A stretch of 17,020 nucleotides of DNA from Spirochaetes bacterium ADurb.Bin110 (GTDB lineage: Bacteria > Spirochaetota > Spirochaetia > Treponematales > Rectinemataceae). The position numbers and the translations under genes were made by a program. The notes below the pieces were generated by a model that did not search any database, had not been told where the DNA came from, and saw nothing but the letters and a program-made list of their open reading frames with translations. The stretch spans positions 1 through 17,020 of the forward strand of contig MWDY01000247.1 in assembly GCA_002070755.1 (NCBI GenBank). The letters are read 5' to 3'. Of this stretch, positions 1-8,031 are shown piece after piece (position 1 is the first letter of the stretch; each line of letters starts with the position of its first letter).

Positions 1-307
1 TAGGGAGAATCGTGCCATGCAGATGGACATAGAGCTTGTCATAGCAAGCTTGAACTTTCTCATGAATAGCCTCTAAAAGAGCATGTGGCTCCATACCGGC
101 CCATTCTTCGTTGGTCTGTCCTGTCAGTGCAGCTGTCTTGACGGCCGCGACACGCACCATGAAGAATTCATCCAGATTCGATGAAAAAATGCAAATAAAA
201 TTTAGCTGTTCGAGTAGAGGCAAAGAAGTTTTGAGTCCTTCTTCCAAAACGCGCGCATTGTAATCGAGCCACGAAAGCTCACGATTTAGCATCGGAAATT
301 CTTTCAT
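1..307 (-). CDS. ppk1: Polyphosphate kinase 1, N-terminal part (runs off left edge)
   Basis: Polyphosphate kinase polymerises the gamma-phosphate of ATP into inorganic polyphosphate. Only the first 102 codons lie in the window. Translating the minus strand from the ATG at 307 gives the typical PPK1 N-terminal domain: NRELSWLDYNARVLEE at residues 8-23, then a segment ending IFSSNLDEFFMVRVA at about 40-54. The E. coli enzyme has the same NRELSWL and NNLDEF signatures; the Asn of the SSNLDEF stretch (N44) falls where the adenine-contacting residue lies in the family. The HKD-like catalytic domains lie beyond the edge. A purine-rich AGAGAAG lies just before the ATG and can serve as the ribosome binding site. 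The gene follows the ppx stop codon by 31 bases on the same strand, so the two are very probably cotranscribed. The identification is secure; the completeness of the rest cannot be judged. Confidence 0.93.
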   Translation of the reverse strand, partial: MKEFPMLNRELSWLDYNARVLEEGLKTSLPLLEQLNFICIFSSNLDEFFMVRVAAVKTAALTGQTNEEWAGMEPHALLEAIHEKVQACYDKLYVHLHGTILP

Positions 308-338
308 ACTCTTCTCTTTTTGCTCACATTGAGATGTT

Positions 339-1925
339 CTAGATTAAGACTGGCATGAGTCCAAAGACATCTTCGAACATATCGCCTTTCTCTGCGAGAG
401 AGAGCTTTTCCAGCGAAAAATCCTGTGACTCCGAAGTCCGAATTATGAATCTATCTTCTGTCCGTTCAAAAGAGAGTTCCTTGATACGGCCTTGATGGCT
501 TCGATCGAGCGCATCGGCAACACGAAGAATAGCCGCCAATTTGAGCACGATGATGCGGCCTTCTCGCGGAAGGGCAATGAAATTGACATGGGTAGAAAGC
601 GGCTGGGACTTTCGGTGGTATCGCACCACATTCGATACTATGTTGATATCATCCCTGTTGAGACCAAATACCTCCGAATTGGCGACGATATACTCGCTGT
701 GTTTGTGGTGTCCACTTGTCCTTATGTAAGTCCCTATGTCATGAAGAATTGCTGAGATTTCGAGCAGCATTCTCTCATGGATGCCAAGGCCATGTTCCTT
801 TTTGAGGGCATCGAATATCTTGAGGCTAAGGTTTCTCACATGAGCGGCATGGGCTTCATCATAATGGAACCGCTTACCAAGAGCGCGAGCTGATGCCACT
901 ACCTGTCTGCGTAGTTCCTCTTCGATTTTTTTATCCATGCCCTGTACCTGCGCAAGCAAAATGCCTTCGCGAATGGATATGTTAGGCACGATGATGGTAT
1001 CTGCTCCTGTTCTTTCAAGAAACATGCGCTCGATCGTGAGCCCTGCTGCATAGCTTTCGGCTTCATTCCATGAAAGGTGATATTGAGCCATGCACTCCTC
1101 GGCGGGCATACTCGCAACATAGTCTGCAAACTCGATGAACTGTTTGCGGTCTAGTACTGTGTAGTTGCTAAAGGCCTTCTCTGAAAGGCAGTGTGCAGCA
1201 AAGCGCGCATCTGCACCAATAAGAACGAATGTGCGCACAGAATCGAGCTGTAAGTCCTCGGCCAAGATATCGCAGGCTGTCTTTATGTTGCTTTCGAGAT
1301 ACATTTCTATAAATTGCCTGGGCTGCTGTGCTGATTCTCGGATCTGTTCATCTATTCTAAGAGTGCCGATGCTAAGGCTGTGGCTTGAGACCATTTGCCC
1401 CTTTCTTAGAAGCATTAGCTCTGTAGTGCCACCTCCCACCTCTAGAATCATTGAATTCGAGCGGCCGAGATAGGATCTTTCGTCCTCGAGTGCCTTTTTT
1501 ACTGCCAAGTACATAAGATGATTCTCTTCTATGTCCTCGATGATCCGAACATGATAACCTGTCTGTAGGTTTATGCGATCTATAAAAGTATCTCTGTTCG
1601 AAGCCTCTCGGAGCGCGCTCGTTCCTATTACCTGGATATCTGAAGGGTTTAGACCATAACCTGCGAGAAGCTCACTGAATGAGTCAAGTATAGCAATTGT
1701 TTCTCTCATACCATCTCTAGAAATATTGCCCATAGTGAACACGTCGCGACCAATGCGGGATTGTTTGGAGGCTCTATCGAGGATCTTTAAGTCTCCTTTC
1801 GAATCGATCTCGGCGATTATGAGACGTATTCCAGTTGATCCTATTTCTATTGCAGCATGGATACCAGGTGGATTCCCGCTATTTTCCTTTAGTTCTTGCG
1901 ATTTCTGAGAGACTGTCTCTGACAT
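339..1925 (-). CDS. ppx: Ppx/GppA-family exopolyphosphatase with C-terminal HD domain
   Basis: Ppx/GppA enzymes release phosphate from the ends of polyphosphate or hydrolyse pppGpp; adjacency to ppk1 favours the exopolyphosphatase role. From the ATG at 1925 the protein has 528 residues, a usual length for the long form. It has an ASKHA actin-like fold: first phosphate-binding loop IEIGSTGIRL (about 26-35), GTSALRE (101-107), and second phosphate loop EVGGGTTE (162-169). An HD domain follows, with a conserved His at 362, the HD dyad at 395-396 and LRVADALDRS at 467-476. The acidic residue of the first loop is Glu where Ppx and GppA usually have Asp. An in-frame GTG at 1991 would add 22 residues, but these are not family-like and would remove the space for a promoter, so the ATG is preferred. 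Neither start has a good SD; see the possible leaderless promoter at 1933-1941. Confidence 0.9.
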   Translation of the reverse strand: MSETVSQKSQELKENSGNPPGIHAAIEIGSTGIRLIIAEIDSKGDLKILDRASKQSRIGRDVFTMGNISRDGMRETIAILDSFSELLAGYGLNPSDIQVIGTSALREASNRDTFIDRINLQTGYHVRIIEDIEENHLMYLAVKKALEDERSYLGRSNSMILEVGGGTTELMLLRKGQMVSSHSLSIGTLRIDEQIRESAQQPRQFIEMYLESNIKTACDILAEDLQLDSVRTFVLIGADARFAAHCLSEKAFSNYTVLDRKQFIEFADYVASMPAEECMAQYHLSWNEAESYAAGLTIERMFLERTGADTIIVPNISIREGILLAQVQGMDKKIEEELRRQVVASARALGKRFHYDEAHAAHVRNLSLKIFDALKKEHGLGIHERMLLEISAILHDIGTYIRTSGHHKHSEYIVANSEVFGLNRDDINIVSNVVRYHRKSQPLSTHVNFIALPREGRIIVLKLAAILRVADALDRSHQGRIKELSFERTEDRFIIRTSESQDFSLEKLSLAEKGDMFEDVFGLMPVLI

Positions 1926-1932
1926 ATAATTT

Positions 1933-1941
1933 ATTATATCA
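1933..1941 (-). promoter_or_regulatory. Extended -10 promoter of ppx-ppk1 (possibly leaderless)
   Basis: On the minus strand the sequence reads TGATATAAT: a perfect -10 hexamer with the TGn extension. Seven bases separate it from the ATG at 1925, so transcription would start at or next to the A of the start codon. No convincing -35 is seen (only T-rich sequence 16-18 bases upstream), which is tolerable for an extended -10 promoter. The site is inferred from sequence only. Confidence 0.45.
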
Positions 1942-2000
1942 TCTTCACGCTGACTAAAAATACTAGCCAGAATTTTCCATGCATTGTACACTCTCGCTGT

Positions 2001-3416
2001 ATGAATCCTAAAATGAGAAGAGAGTATGGCATCACTAAAGGGATTTTATCGATTTTTAGCCTTGCTCTCATTCTATTCTGCATTTTGCTGTCTGGCTGCG
2101 CGAGATTAGAAGGATGGGGTCTGGTCATTTGGTCTGTAAAAGGAACAGCGGCTAAGGCGGGCACCATCGTTCCTGTTTACCTAAAATCGAATATAAGCAA
2201 AACCTATATAATCGGTTTACTCGAAGACAGTAAGACAAAAATAGAAGTTCCTTTTGCCACGATCGAGTTCTTTACTTCGAAAAAAGCGGCAGAAAAGAGA
2301 GCAAAGGAATTTGCGCCTTATGCTCTCTATTACTTAAGTGCCGGGCGAGATGGCCTTCCTGTGCGCGATAAGCCGAGCGTGACTGGCCGGAGAGTCTATC
2401 GCTTGAGGCTTGGCGAATCGGTGAAAGTTCTTAACAGAGTAGAAGGCGAAGCGGTATTCACAGGAGGGAAAGCGCTCCCTGGAGAGTGGTATTTTGTACA
2501 GGCTACCGACGGCACGCGAGGCTATGTATTCAGCAATACCATGATTCTATATGAGGAAAAAGAAGGCATAAGTGTGCCTGTATTAACAACGGCTCCGACT
2601 CCCAGCGCTCCATTGCTCGATATGATCTACGCAAAACCCTGGCGTCCAGCCTATTATCAGATCATGCTAGATGAAGATACCGTCGATCCAGACCTTTTCT
2701 TGCTCCAATATGGGCTTTTTGCAGATGCAAAGAATTCTCAGGTCAGAGTCGAGCTGCCCGGCTATTCGAAGGCCTTTAGTTTCAGTTCAGTGAGCCAAGT
2801 GGAGGACTGGCTTGCGTTCGAAGGATCGAGCCTTAGAATCAAGTTCGAAAATGAATCGACAATTGTAGCGGATTGGAGTGGTCTAGAGCCTATACTCCCT
2901 GAAGAAGGCTGGACTCTTGGAGGACAAGCAGCTCGTTTCGTACACCTGGATACATCGATTCCAGTTATTATCTCAGGAGAGAACTCACGCCGTGATTCGG
3001 AATTGAAGATCTTTTTCCAGAGAGTCTCACAGCTTCAAACAGATGGTAGTTCTTCGGTGACCTTTCTTTCTGACCATGCGGGGATTCTAACTATAGACCT
3101 CAAAGGGAACTTCGAATGGAGCCATTTCGATCAACTACCTGCTGGTTTTGCCCCTGAAATCTCGCCAGGATCAGATACTAATGCCTTAAAAGGCAAAATT
3201 CGGTTCGGGCTGCATCTAGGGGCTCCACTTTCATCCTATTGGATGGGTGGTTTTTCACTCCTTATGGGTAAAGAATCCCAAAGGTATGATTTTGTATATC
3301 GCTTCGAGAATGAACAGCTTATCATTGCTAAAGCGATTCAGGTGAGCCTAAGAGGAACTACGGAGGGCATCGATTCGAGATTCTCTCCTGTAAACTATTA
3401 TCTTATAAGTAAATAA
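2001..3416 (+). CDS. Lipoprotein with bacterial SH3 domain
   Basis: Predicted lipoprotein of 471 residues. A hydrophobic stretch (about 14-31) ends in lipobox LLSGC with the acylated Cys at 33, after a basic N-region (KMRREY). A charged segment (about 50-105) leads to a bacterial SH3 module (about 107-190) containing LPVRDKPSVTGRRVYRL, a GEWYFVQATDG core and the terminal RGYVFSNTMILYE strand. Such modules usually bind peptidoglycan or other cell-wall ligands. The remaining 280 residues are mixed alpha/beta without a motif I recognise. The protein probably sits at the inner or outer membrane facing the periplasm. Start choice is uncertain: ATG at 2001 and ATG at 2013 are both in frame and neither has a clear SD. 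The ABC-F gene begins 12 bases after the stop, suggesting one operon. The precise function is unknown. Confidence 0.85.
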   Translation: MNPKMRREYGITKGILSIFSLALILFCILLSGCARLEGWGLVIWSVKGTAAKAGTIVPVYLKSNISKTYIIGLLEDSKTKIEVPFATIEFFTSKKAAEKRAKEFAPYALYYLSAGRDGLPVRDKPSVTGRRVYRLRLGESVKVLNRVEGEAVFTGGKALPGEWYFVQATDGTRGYVFSNTMILYEEKEGISVPVLTTAPTPSAPLLDMIYAKPWRPAYYQIMLDEDTVDPDLFLLQYGLFADAKNSQVRVELPGYSKAFSFSSVSQVEDWLAFEGSSLRIKFENESTIVADWSGLEPILPEEGWTLGGQAARFVHLDTSIPVIISGENSRRDSELKIFFQRVSQLQTDGSSSVTFLSDHAGILTIDLKGNFEWSHFDQLPAGFAPEISPGSDTNALKGKIRFGLHLGAPLSSYWMGGFSLLMGKESQRYDFVYRFENEQLIIAKAIQVSLRGTTEGIDSRFSPVNYYLISK

Positions 3417-3428
3417 GGTTGAGATAGC

Positions 3429-5411
3429 ATGCCCTTTCTGCAGTTGAGCGGAATTAGGCTTTCATTCGGCGCCTGCGACCTTATATTGAATGCAAGCTTG
3501 AATTTACAGGATGGGTCTCGCGCAGCATTGACGGGCCCCAATGGCGCTGGCAAGTCGACACTTATGAAAATAGCTGCGGGACTTGTCAAACCCGATGCAG
3601 GAGAAGTCATCGCGACAAAGGGCGCTCGCATAGCCTACCTTCCGCAGACAGGAGTTCAATTCGAATCAGGTACTGTTCATGAAATCGCAGAAAACGCATT
3701 TTCATTCTATCATAATCTTCTAAACGAACAGGAAGAAATTGGTCGATCGCTGGATTCCTCTCTTTTGAGCGAAAAAGAAACAAAACGCCTTCTTGCGAAG
3801 CATCATGAAATAACTGAGAAGCTAGAGCAGTCAGAATACTGGACCCGAGAGGAGAGAATATCGGAAGTTTTAAGCGGGCTCGATTTCAAGATAAAGGATT
3901 TCGGACGCCCTGTGTCTGAGCTATCTGGTGGCTGGCAGATGCGACTTGCGCTAGCAAAGATATTGCTCGAAGAGCCAGATATCATGCTGTTAGACGAACC
4001 AACCAATTACCTCGATTTAGAGGCGCGCACCTGGCTAGAAGATTTTCTTAAAGCCTACCCTGGTGCTGTATTAGTAGTTTCGCATGATAGGTACTTTCTC
4101 GATGTTACAGTACGAGAAGTATATGAGCTATTCAATAGCACGCTTACGCGCTATGTGGGGACCTATAGTCAGTATGAAATACGAAGATCTCAAGAGCTAG
4201 AAGCGCTTTTCGAGGCTTGGGAGCATCAGCAAGAAGAAAAACAAAGGATCGAAGATTTCATACGGCGCTTTAGATACAAGGATTCCAAGGCTGCTCAGGT
4301 CCAGAGTCGCATTAAAATGCTGGAAAAGATGACACCTATCGAGATCCCAGAGGGCATGAAGCGGATTCACTTCTCTTTTCCGCCAGCGCCAAGATCTGCT
4401 CGTGTGGTCCTAAGAATGCGCGAGCTCTCCAAATCTTATGGAGAACTCATGGTAATAGAACCATTTTCTCTCGAAGTAGAGCGTGGACAAAAACTGGCTA
4501 TTATAGGTCCAAACGGGGCAGGGAAATCTACCCTCATGCGCATCATTGCAAAAGAAGATAACCCAACAGGCGGGGAAGCTATATTAGGAGCAAATGTCCT
4601 CGTTGGTTATTTTTCGCAGGAATCGGCAGAGATCATGGAATCGACCTCGACGGTAGAAGAAGAAGCCGAATCTGTCTGTCCGCCCGAGATGCTTCCAAAG
4701 ATTCGCAATCTGCTTGGAGCCTTTCTTTTCCGCGATGATGATATAGAAAAACCAATCTCGGTGCTATCTGGAGGTGAGCGCTCGCGGCTAGCTCTTCTTA
4801 AGCTTCTTCTAAAGCCTGCAAACCTCCTGGTCCTAGATGAACCAACCAATCATTTGGATTTGACTAGCAAAGACATTTTGCTCGAAGCCCTGAGTAGGTT
4901 TGAAGGCACAGTCATTTTTGTATCTCACGATCGTCAATTCCTCGATGAGCTTCCGGATCGAGTTCTGGAACTCTCCTGTGGGAATGTGCCAAGCCTCTAT
5001 TATGGGAACTATGCCTATTATCTAAAAAAGAAAGCTGAAAAAGAGAATGTGAGGTTAGAGGCTATCCAAGAAGATATTCGAAAGCCTAAACAGCGTTGGC
5101 AAAGTGATACAACCTCAGTCTCTTCTGTCACAAACCAGACTTCAATTTCAAACAGGGATTGGGAAGAAGAAAAAGCACACAGAGCTCGATTGCGCAAGCT
5201 TAAACGGCGGGAAGAAGAGATTTCCACTCGCATTGAAAAGATTCAGACAGAAAAAGAAAGGCTTCAGGAGGAATTGGCTCAGCCTCGAAACTACATAAAT
5301 GGAGAAAAAACGCGGCGCATTCTAAACGAGTTGGAAGTCCTCGATCGAGAGACAGAAGCTCTAAATGAAGAATGGCTCGAAATTGCTCAGTCTTTAGCCG
5401 AGGAAGCTTGA
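3429..5411 (+). CDS. ABC-F family ATPase (ribosome-associated, Uup/YdiF-like)
   Basis: Cytosolic protein of 660 residues with two ABC ATPase domains and no membrane segments, as in ABC-F factors that act in the ribosomal E site to relieve stalled or misfolded translation complexes or protect against antibiotics. Domain 1: Walker A GPNGAGKST at 36-44, signature LSGGWQ at 165-170, Walker B MLLDEPTNYLD from 186, H-loop His219. The interdomain linker (about 240-310) is charged and helical, ending in the KAAQVQSRIKMLEKM region, which corresponds to the P-site tRNA interaction motif. Domain 2: Walker A GPNGAGKST at 360-368, LSGGE at 446-450, Walker B LVLDEPTNHLD from 467, His500. A C-terminal basic coiled coil (about 560-660) follows, as in Uup and YdiF. 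All catalytic residues are intact. The ATG at 3429 is preceded by AAGGTTGAG. Housekeeping versus resistance role cannot be told from sequence. Confidence 0.93.
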   Translation: MPFLQLSGIRLSFGACDLILNASLNLQDGSRAALTGPNGAGKSTLMKIAAGLVKPDAGEVIATKGARIAYLPQTGVQFESGTVHEIAENAFSFYHNLLNEQEEIGRSLDSSLLSEKETKRLLAKHHEITEKLEQSEYWTREERISEVLSGLDFKIKDFGRPVSELSGGWQMRLALAKILLEEPDIMLLDEPTNYLDLEARTWLEDFLKAYPGAVLVVSHDRYFLDVTVREVYELFNSTLTRYVGTYSQYEIRRSQELEALFEAWEHQQEEKQRIEDFIRRFRYKDSKAAQVQSRIKMLEKMTPIEIPEGMKRIHFSFPPAPRSARVVLRMRELSKSYGELMVIEPFSLEVERGQKLAIIGPNGAGKSTLMRIIAKEDNPTGGEAILGANVLVGYFSQESAEIMESTSTVEEEAESVCPPEMLPKIRNLLGAFLFRDDDIEKPISVLSGGERSRLALLKLLLKPANLLVLDEPTNHLDLTSKDILLEALSRFEGTVIFVSHDRQFLDELPDRVLELSCGNVPSLYYGNYAYYLKKKAEKENVRLEAIQEDIRKPKQRWQSDTTSVSSVTNQTSISNRDWEEEKAHRARLRKLKRREEEISTRIEKIQTEKERLQEELAQPRNYINGEKTRRILNELEVLDRETEALNEEWLEIAQSLAEEA

Positions 5412-5464
5412 GGACTTAAAATAGGCTTCTTGAAATTGAAAAGCGCGGATTAAAGCATTTAAGA

Positions 5465-5869
5465 TTAAGGATTCTTATTACTCTCGAGCTTTTCGATCAT
5501 CATCTCGGAAAGCACTTTCCATGTAGGGGACAAGCTCGATGCATCAGGCTCATTATAGCGTTCGATTATTTCCCTAAAGCCAGCAATCGCCTTATCCTTA
5601 TTGCCTTTTTTGTATTCAATAAAGGCTATTTCATACTTTGCATTGAGCATGTAGTTAGGATCGCTGCCATATCTCTCTAGTAGCACTTGATAATAATACT
5701 TGGCACCATTGAGATCATAGACATCATATCGTTCCTGGGCTAGCTGAATGATCTTCTGAGCGCTTGCATCTTCAGGGACGGGCGTAGGCGAAGAAGCACA
5801 GGAAAACACCAGAAACCCGACGAGTGAGAGAGCAAATAAGGCTACATAGCGCAAAAGCAATTTATGCAT
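5465..5869 (-). CDS. Small lipoprotein with TPR-like (BamD/YbgF-type) repeats
   Basis: Predicted lipoprotein of 134 residues. A signal sequence (KLLLRYVALFALSLVGFLVF) is followed by lipobox FSC with Cys at 24. After a short Ser/Pro linker (SSPTPVPED) the mature part is helical with two TPR-like pairs: AQERYDVYDLNGAKYYYQVLLERY (about 49-72) and the stretch with AKYEIAFIEYKKGNKDKA (about 81-98) continuing to GFREIIERY. This is the pattern of tetratricopeptide proteins of the BamD/YfiO and YbgF class, but at half their length. It may be an envelope assembly or scaffold protein; no more can be claimed. The ATG at 5869 has a good SD, AAGGAA, six bases upstream. It is transcribed divergently from the DUF554 gene, with 58 bases between the two starts, and converges on the ABC-F gene. 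Confidence 0.82.
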   Translation of the reverse strand: MHKLLLRYVALFALSLVGFLVFSCASSPTPVPEDASAQKIIQLAQERYDVYDLNGAKYYYQVLLERYGSDPNYMLNAKYEIAFIEYKKGNKDKAIAGFREIIERYNEPDASSLSPTWKVLSEMMIEKLESNKNP

Positions 5870-5894
5870 GTGATTTCCTTATAGTTGGTAATTA

Positions 5895-5903
5895 TGCTAT
5901 ACT
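5895..5903 (+). promoter_or_regulatory. Extended -10 promoter of the DUF554 gene set
   Basis: TGCTATACT is a TGn-extended -10 element located 24 bases before the ATG at 5928, giving a predicted start near 5910 and a short leader that contains GAGG. No good -35 is visible. It would drive the three genes from 5928 to 8739. Confidence 0.45.
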
Positions 5904-5927
5904 CGCCGAACGAGGTCAAGACGAGCC

Positions 5928-6623
5928 ATGATAGCAACATTCATCAATGCAGGGGCCATTATTCTGGGTTCACTCATTGGTCTTTTTATACGAAAAGGCA
6001 TAAAAGAAGAATATCGAAAGGTTGTGTTTACGGCGGCAGGATTCACATCGCTTACAATTGGTATTCAAATGGTGCTAAAGACCAGCCATATCCTTTCTTT
6101 TGCCCTTGCATTGATGGCAGGAGGACTTCTGGGCACTGCGCTCAACCTCGAAGGCGCGATCGAGGGGCTTGGAGATGGTCTCAAAAAACGCTTTGCGCGC
6201 AGCTCCGAAGACACTTTTGCGACTGGATTTCTCAATGCTTCGGTTTTGTTCTGTGCGGGCGCCATGACGATAGTGGGTTCATTTAATGCAGGGACCGTAG
6301 GGGATTATTCGCTTCTCTTGACAAAGAGCGTGCTCGATGGTTTTGTCTCGATTATATTTGCTGGGGCGATGGGAATTGGCGTAGCATTTGCTGCTCTTTC
6401 CGTTCTTGTGTATCAAGGAGCTCTTACTTTGCTATCCGAGTACTTAAAGCCTTATGTCAGTGACCTAATGCTGAGCGAGCTCACAGCTATCGGAGGAGCG
6501 CTTGTAATTATGATAGCTCTAGGGCTCTTAGAGATTAAGAGCTTCAAAACCGCTAATTTTCTTCCAGCAATGGTTATCATTATAATTCTCGTCCTTGCAA
6601 TGCCATTTATGACATTTCTATAA
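5928..6623 (+). CDS. DUF554 family integral membrane protein
   Basis: Polytopic membrane protein of 231 residues, matching the DUF554 family (YdfK/YqgA type) in length and in its N-terminal pattern INAGAIILGSLIGLFIRKGI. About six or seven hydrophobic segments are visible (for example about 4-21, 50-67, 102-120, 138-165, 185-203 and 208-229). Glycine-rich membrane stretches (LMAGGLLGTALNLEGAIEGLG; FCAGAMTIVGSFNAG) are typical of the family. The function is unknown in any organism I can cite; transport is often guessed. The stop codon is seven bases before the start of the acyltransferase-like gene, so the two are almost certainly cotranscribed. A GAGG in the leader serves as a weak SD. Confidence 0.9.
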   Translation: MIATFINAGAIILGSLIGLFIRKGIKEEYRKVVFTAAGFTSLTIGIQMVLKTSHILSFALALMAGGLLGTALNLEGAIEGLGDGLKKRFARSSEDTFATGFLNASVLFCAGAMTIVGSFNAGTVGDYSLLLTKSVLDGFVSIIFAGAMGIGVAFAALSVLVYQGALTLLSEYLKPYVSDLMLSELTAIGGALVIMIALGLLEIKSFKTANFLPAMVIIIILVLAMPFMTFL

Positions 6624-6630
6624 TTAAGAC

Positions 6631-8007
6631 ATGAACAGGTATGGCCAGAGTAATATAGACCATAGATTCGTCCATACTCGGCGCGAAGATAATGCGGGTG
6701 AATGGTATGCGTTGGATAATGCTGCAATAATCATGCCAGCAGTCACCGACGATATCAGCACGAGTCTTTTCCGGCTGGAAGCAGAGCTAGATGAGCCTAT
6801 TGAGGCTGAAACCTTGAAAAAGGCCCTTGCCCTTACCGTGAAGCGCATGCCCTATTTCAATGTAATGCTCCGCAGAGGATTTTTCTGGTACTACTTTGAG
6901 CCTTGCAAAACAATGCCATTGATTCTTCTAGATTTGCGTTTTCCTTGTCAGGGATGGAACATAAATATCCGTGGAACGCGCATGTTTCGAATTCTTTGTG
7001 AGCAGAACAGAATTTCGGGCGAGTTCTCGCATGCCTTGACCGATGGCACAGGAGGTATAGCTTTTTTTAAGTCTCTTCTTGCGAATTATCTCATATTGAA
7101 GGGTGTAGACCCTGGTGTACAACTAGGGGAAGGCGAGTGGAGAGACATAATTGTCTTTTCAGGCGATATGAGCGCCTCAGCGAAAAGCGAAGAATTCGAA
7201 GATGCTTATCAGCGGTATTTTCCCAATGGATTACCATTCCCGGACTTAAGGCCGCATGCTTTTCATTTGAGTAAAACCTGCTTGCCCAAAGGCCAGTATC
7301 GTGTAATCTCGGGGAAGTTACTTGCCAGCGAAGCTATAGCGGAGGCTCATCGGAGAAATGTCAGCCTTACCGAACTCATATCAGCTGTCTATCTCGATGC
7401 CTTGCAGCATATATGGCATACAACGAAGCCCCATCCGCGCGAGCCCTATGTTTCATTAGAGATACCCATCAATCTGCGACAGCTTTTTCCTTCGTGTACC
7501 TTTCGCAATTTTTCTCTTTTTGTGCTTATCAGCGAAGATATGCGGCTAGGTATGAGAGATTTCGATGAGCTGGTATCGCGGACTCATTACCAGATGAAGC
7601 TCGAATATGATCGAATGAGCATAGCAAGACACTTGTGCCGTAATGCCGGAAGTGCGAGAAATCTGGCTGTCCGATTGGTTCCTCTTAGAGTTAAAGATTT
7701 TTTTGCTAAAGTCTTTTTCTCGAAATTTGGCGAGAGCATGCTTTCTGGTTTCATTTCCAACATAGGCCAACTGAAAATGCCTCCAGCTTTTGCTTCTCAC
7801 ATAGTGAGCTTTGGATTCATACCCGCTCCAAGCATGGCTACCATGACAAATGCCTCAATGCTGAGTTGGAACAACGACCTTGTTATCAATTTTGGAAGCT
7901 TAGCCCAATCGCGCGACCTCGAGAAGCTATTCTTTAGACGATTGCGAAGCTTAGGATTGCATGTCGACGTTTCATGCCGATCCGACAATGAACTACAAGG
8001 ATATTAG
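6631..8007 (+). CDS. Condensation-domain-like (alcohol acetyltransferase-like) acyltransferase
   Basis: Predicted soluble enzyme of 458 residues in the CoA-dependent acyltransferase superfamily (NRPS condensation domain, alcohol acetyltransferase, COG4908 type). The catalytic motif HxxxDG is intact as HALTDG at residues 134-139, in the context GEFSHALTDGTGGIAFFKSL. The N-terminus, WYALDNAAIIMPAV at 25-38, matches the entry of this subfamily; the C-terminal half has the expected ISNIGQLKMP-type stretch for the second subdomain. No carrier-protein or adenylation domain is attached or adjacent, so it is not part of an NRPS module; the acyl donor and acceptor are unknown. The start at 6631 lies seven bases after the DUF554 stop with no clear SD, suggesting translational coupling. 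The zinc-ribbon membrane gene follows after 24 bases. I recall similar genes paired with DUF6320 genes in Firmicutes but cannot check that here. Confidence 0.8.
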   Translation: MNRYGQSNIDHRFVHTRREDNAGEWYALDNAAIIMPAVTDDISTSLFRLEAELDEPIEAETLKKALALTVKRMPYFNVMLRRGFFWYYFEPCKTMPLILLDLRFPCQGWNINIRGTRMFRILCEQNRISGEFSHALTDGTGGIAFFKSLLANYLILKGVDPGVQLGEGEWRDIIVFSGDMSASAKSEEFEDAYQRYFPNGLPFPDLRPHAFHLSKTCLPKGQYRVISGKLLASEAIAEAHRRNVSLTELISAVYLDALQHIWHTTKPHPREPYVSLEIPINLRQLFPSCTFRNFSLFVLISEDMRLGMRDFDELVSRTHYQMKLEYDRMSIARHLCRNAGSARNLAVRLVPLRVKDFFAKVFFSKFGESMLSGFISNIGQLKMPPAFASHIVSFGFIPAPSMATMTNASMLSWNNDLVINFGSLAQSRDLEKLFFRRLRSLGLHVDVSCRSDNELQGY

Positions 8008-8031
8008 AAGTGAAAGAGAGGGGGGCTAATC

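Noticed and set aside
5403..5428. Possible terminator between the ABC-F gene and the small lipoprotein gene
   Set aside because: Only about five pairs (GAAGC/GCTTC) can form, and no good T-run follows in either direction.
5885..6286. Plus-strand frame of 133 codons overlapping DUF554
   Set aside because: It is out of frame with the well-supported DUF554 gene, and its composition (Arg/Cys/His-rich, no motifs) is that of a shadow frame.
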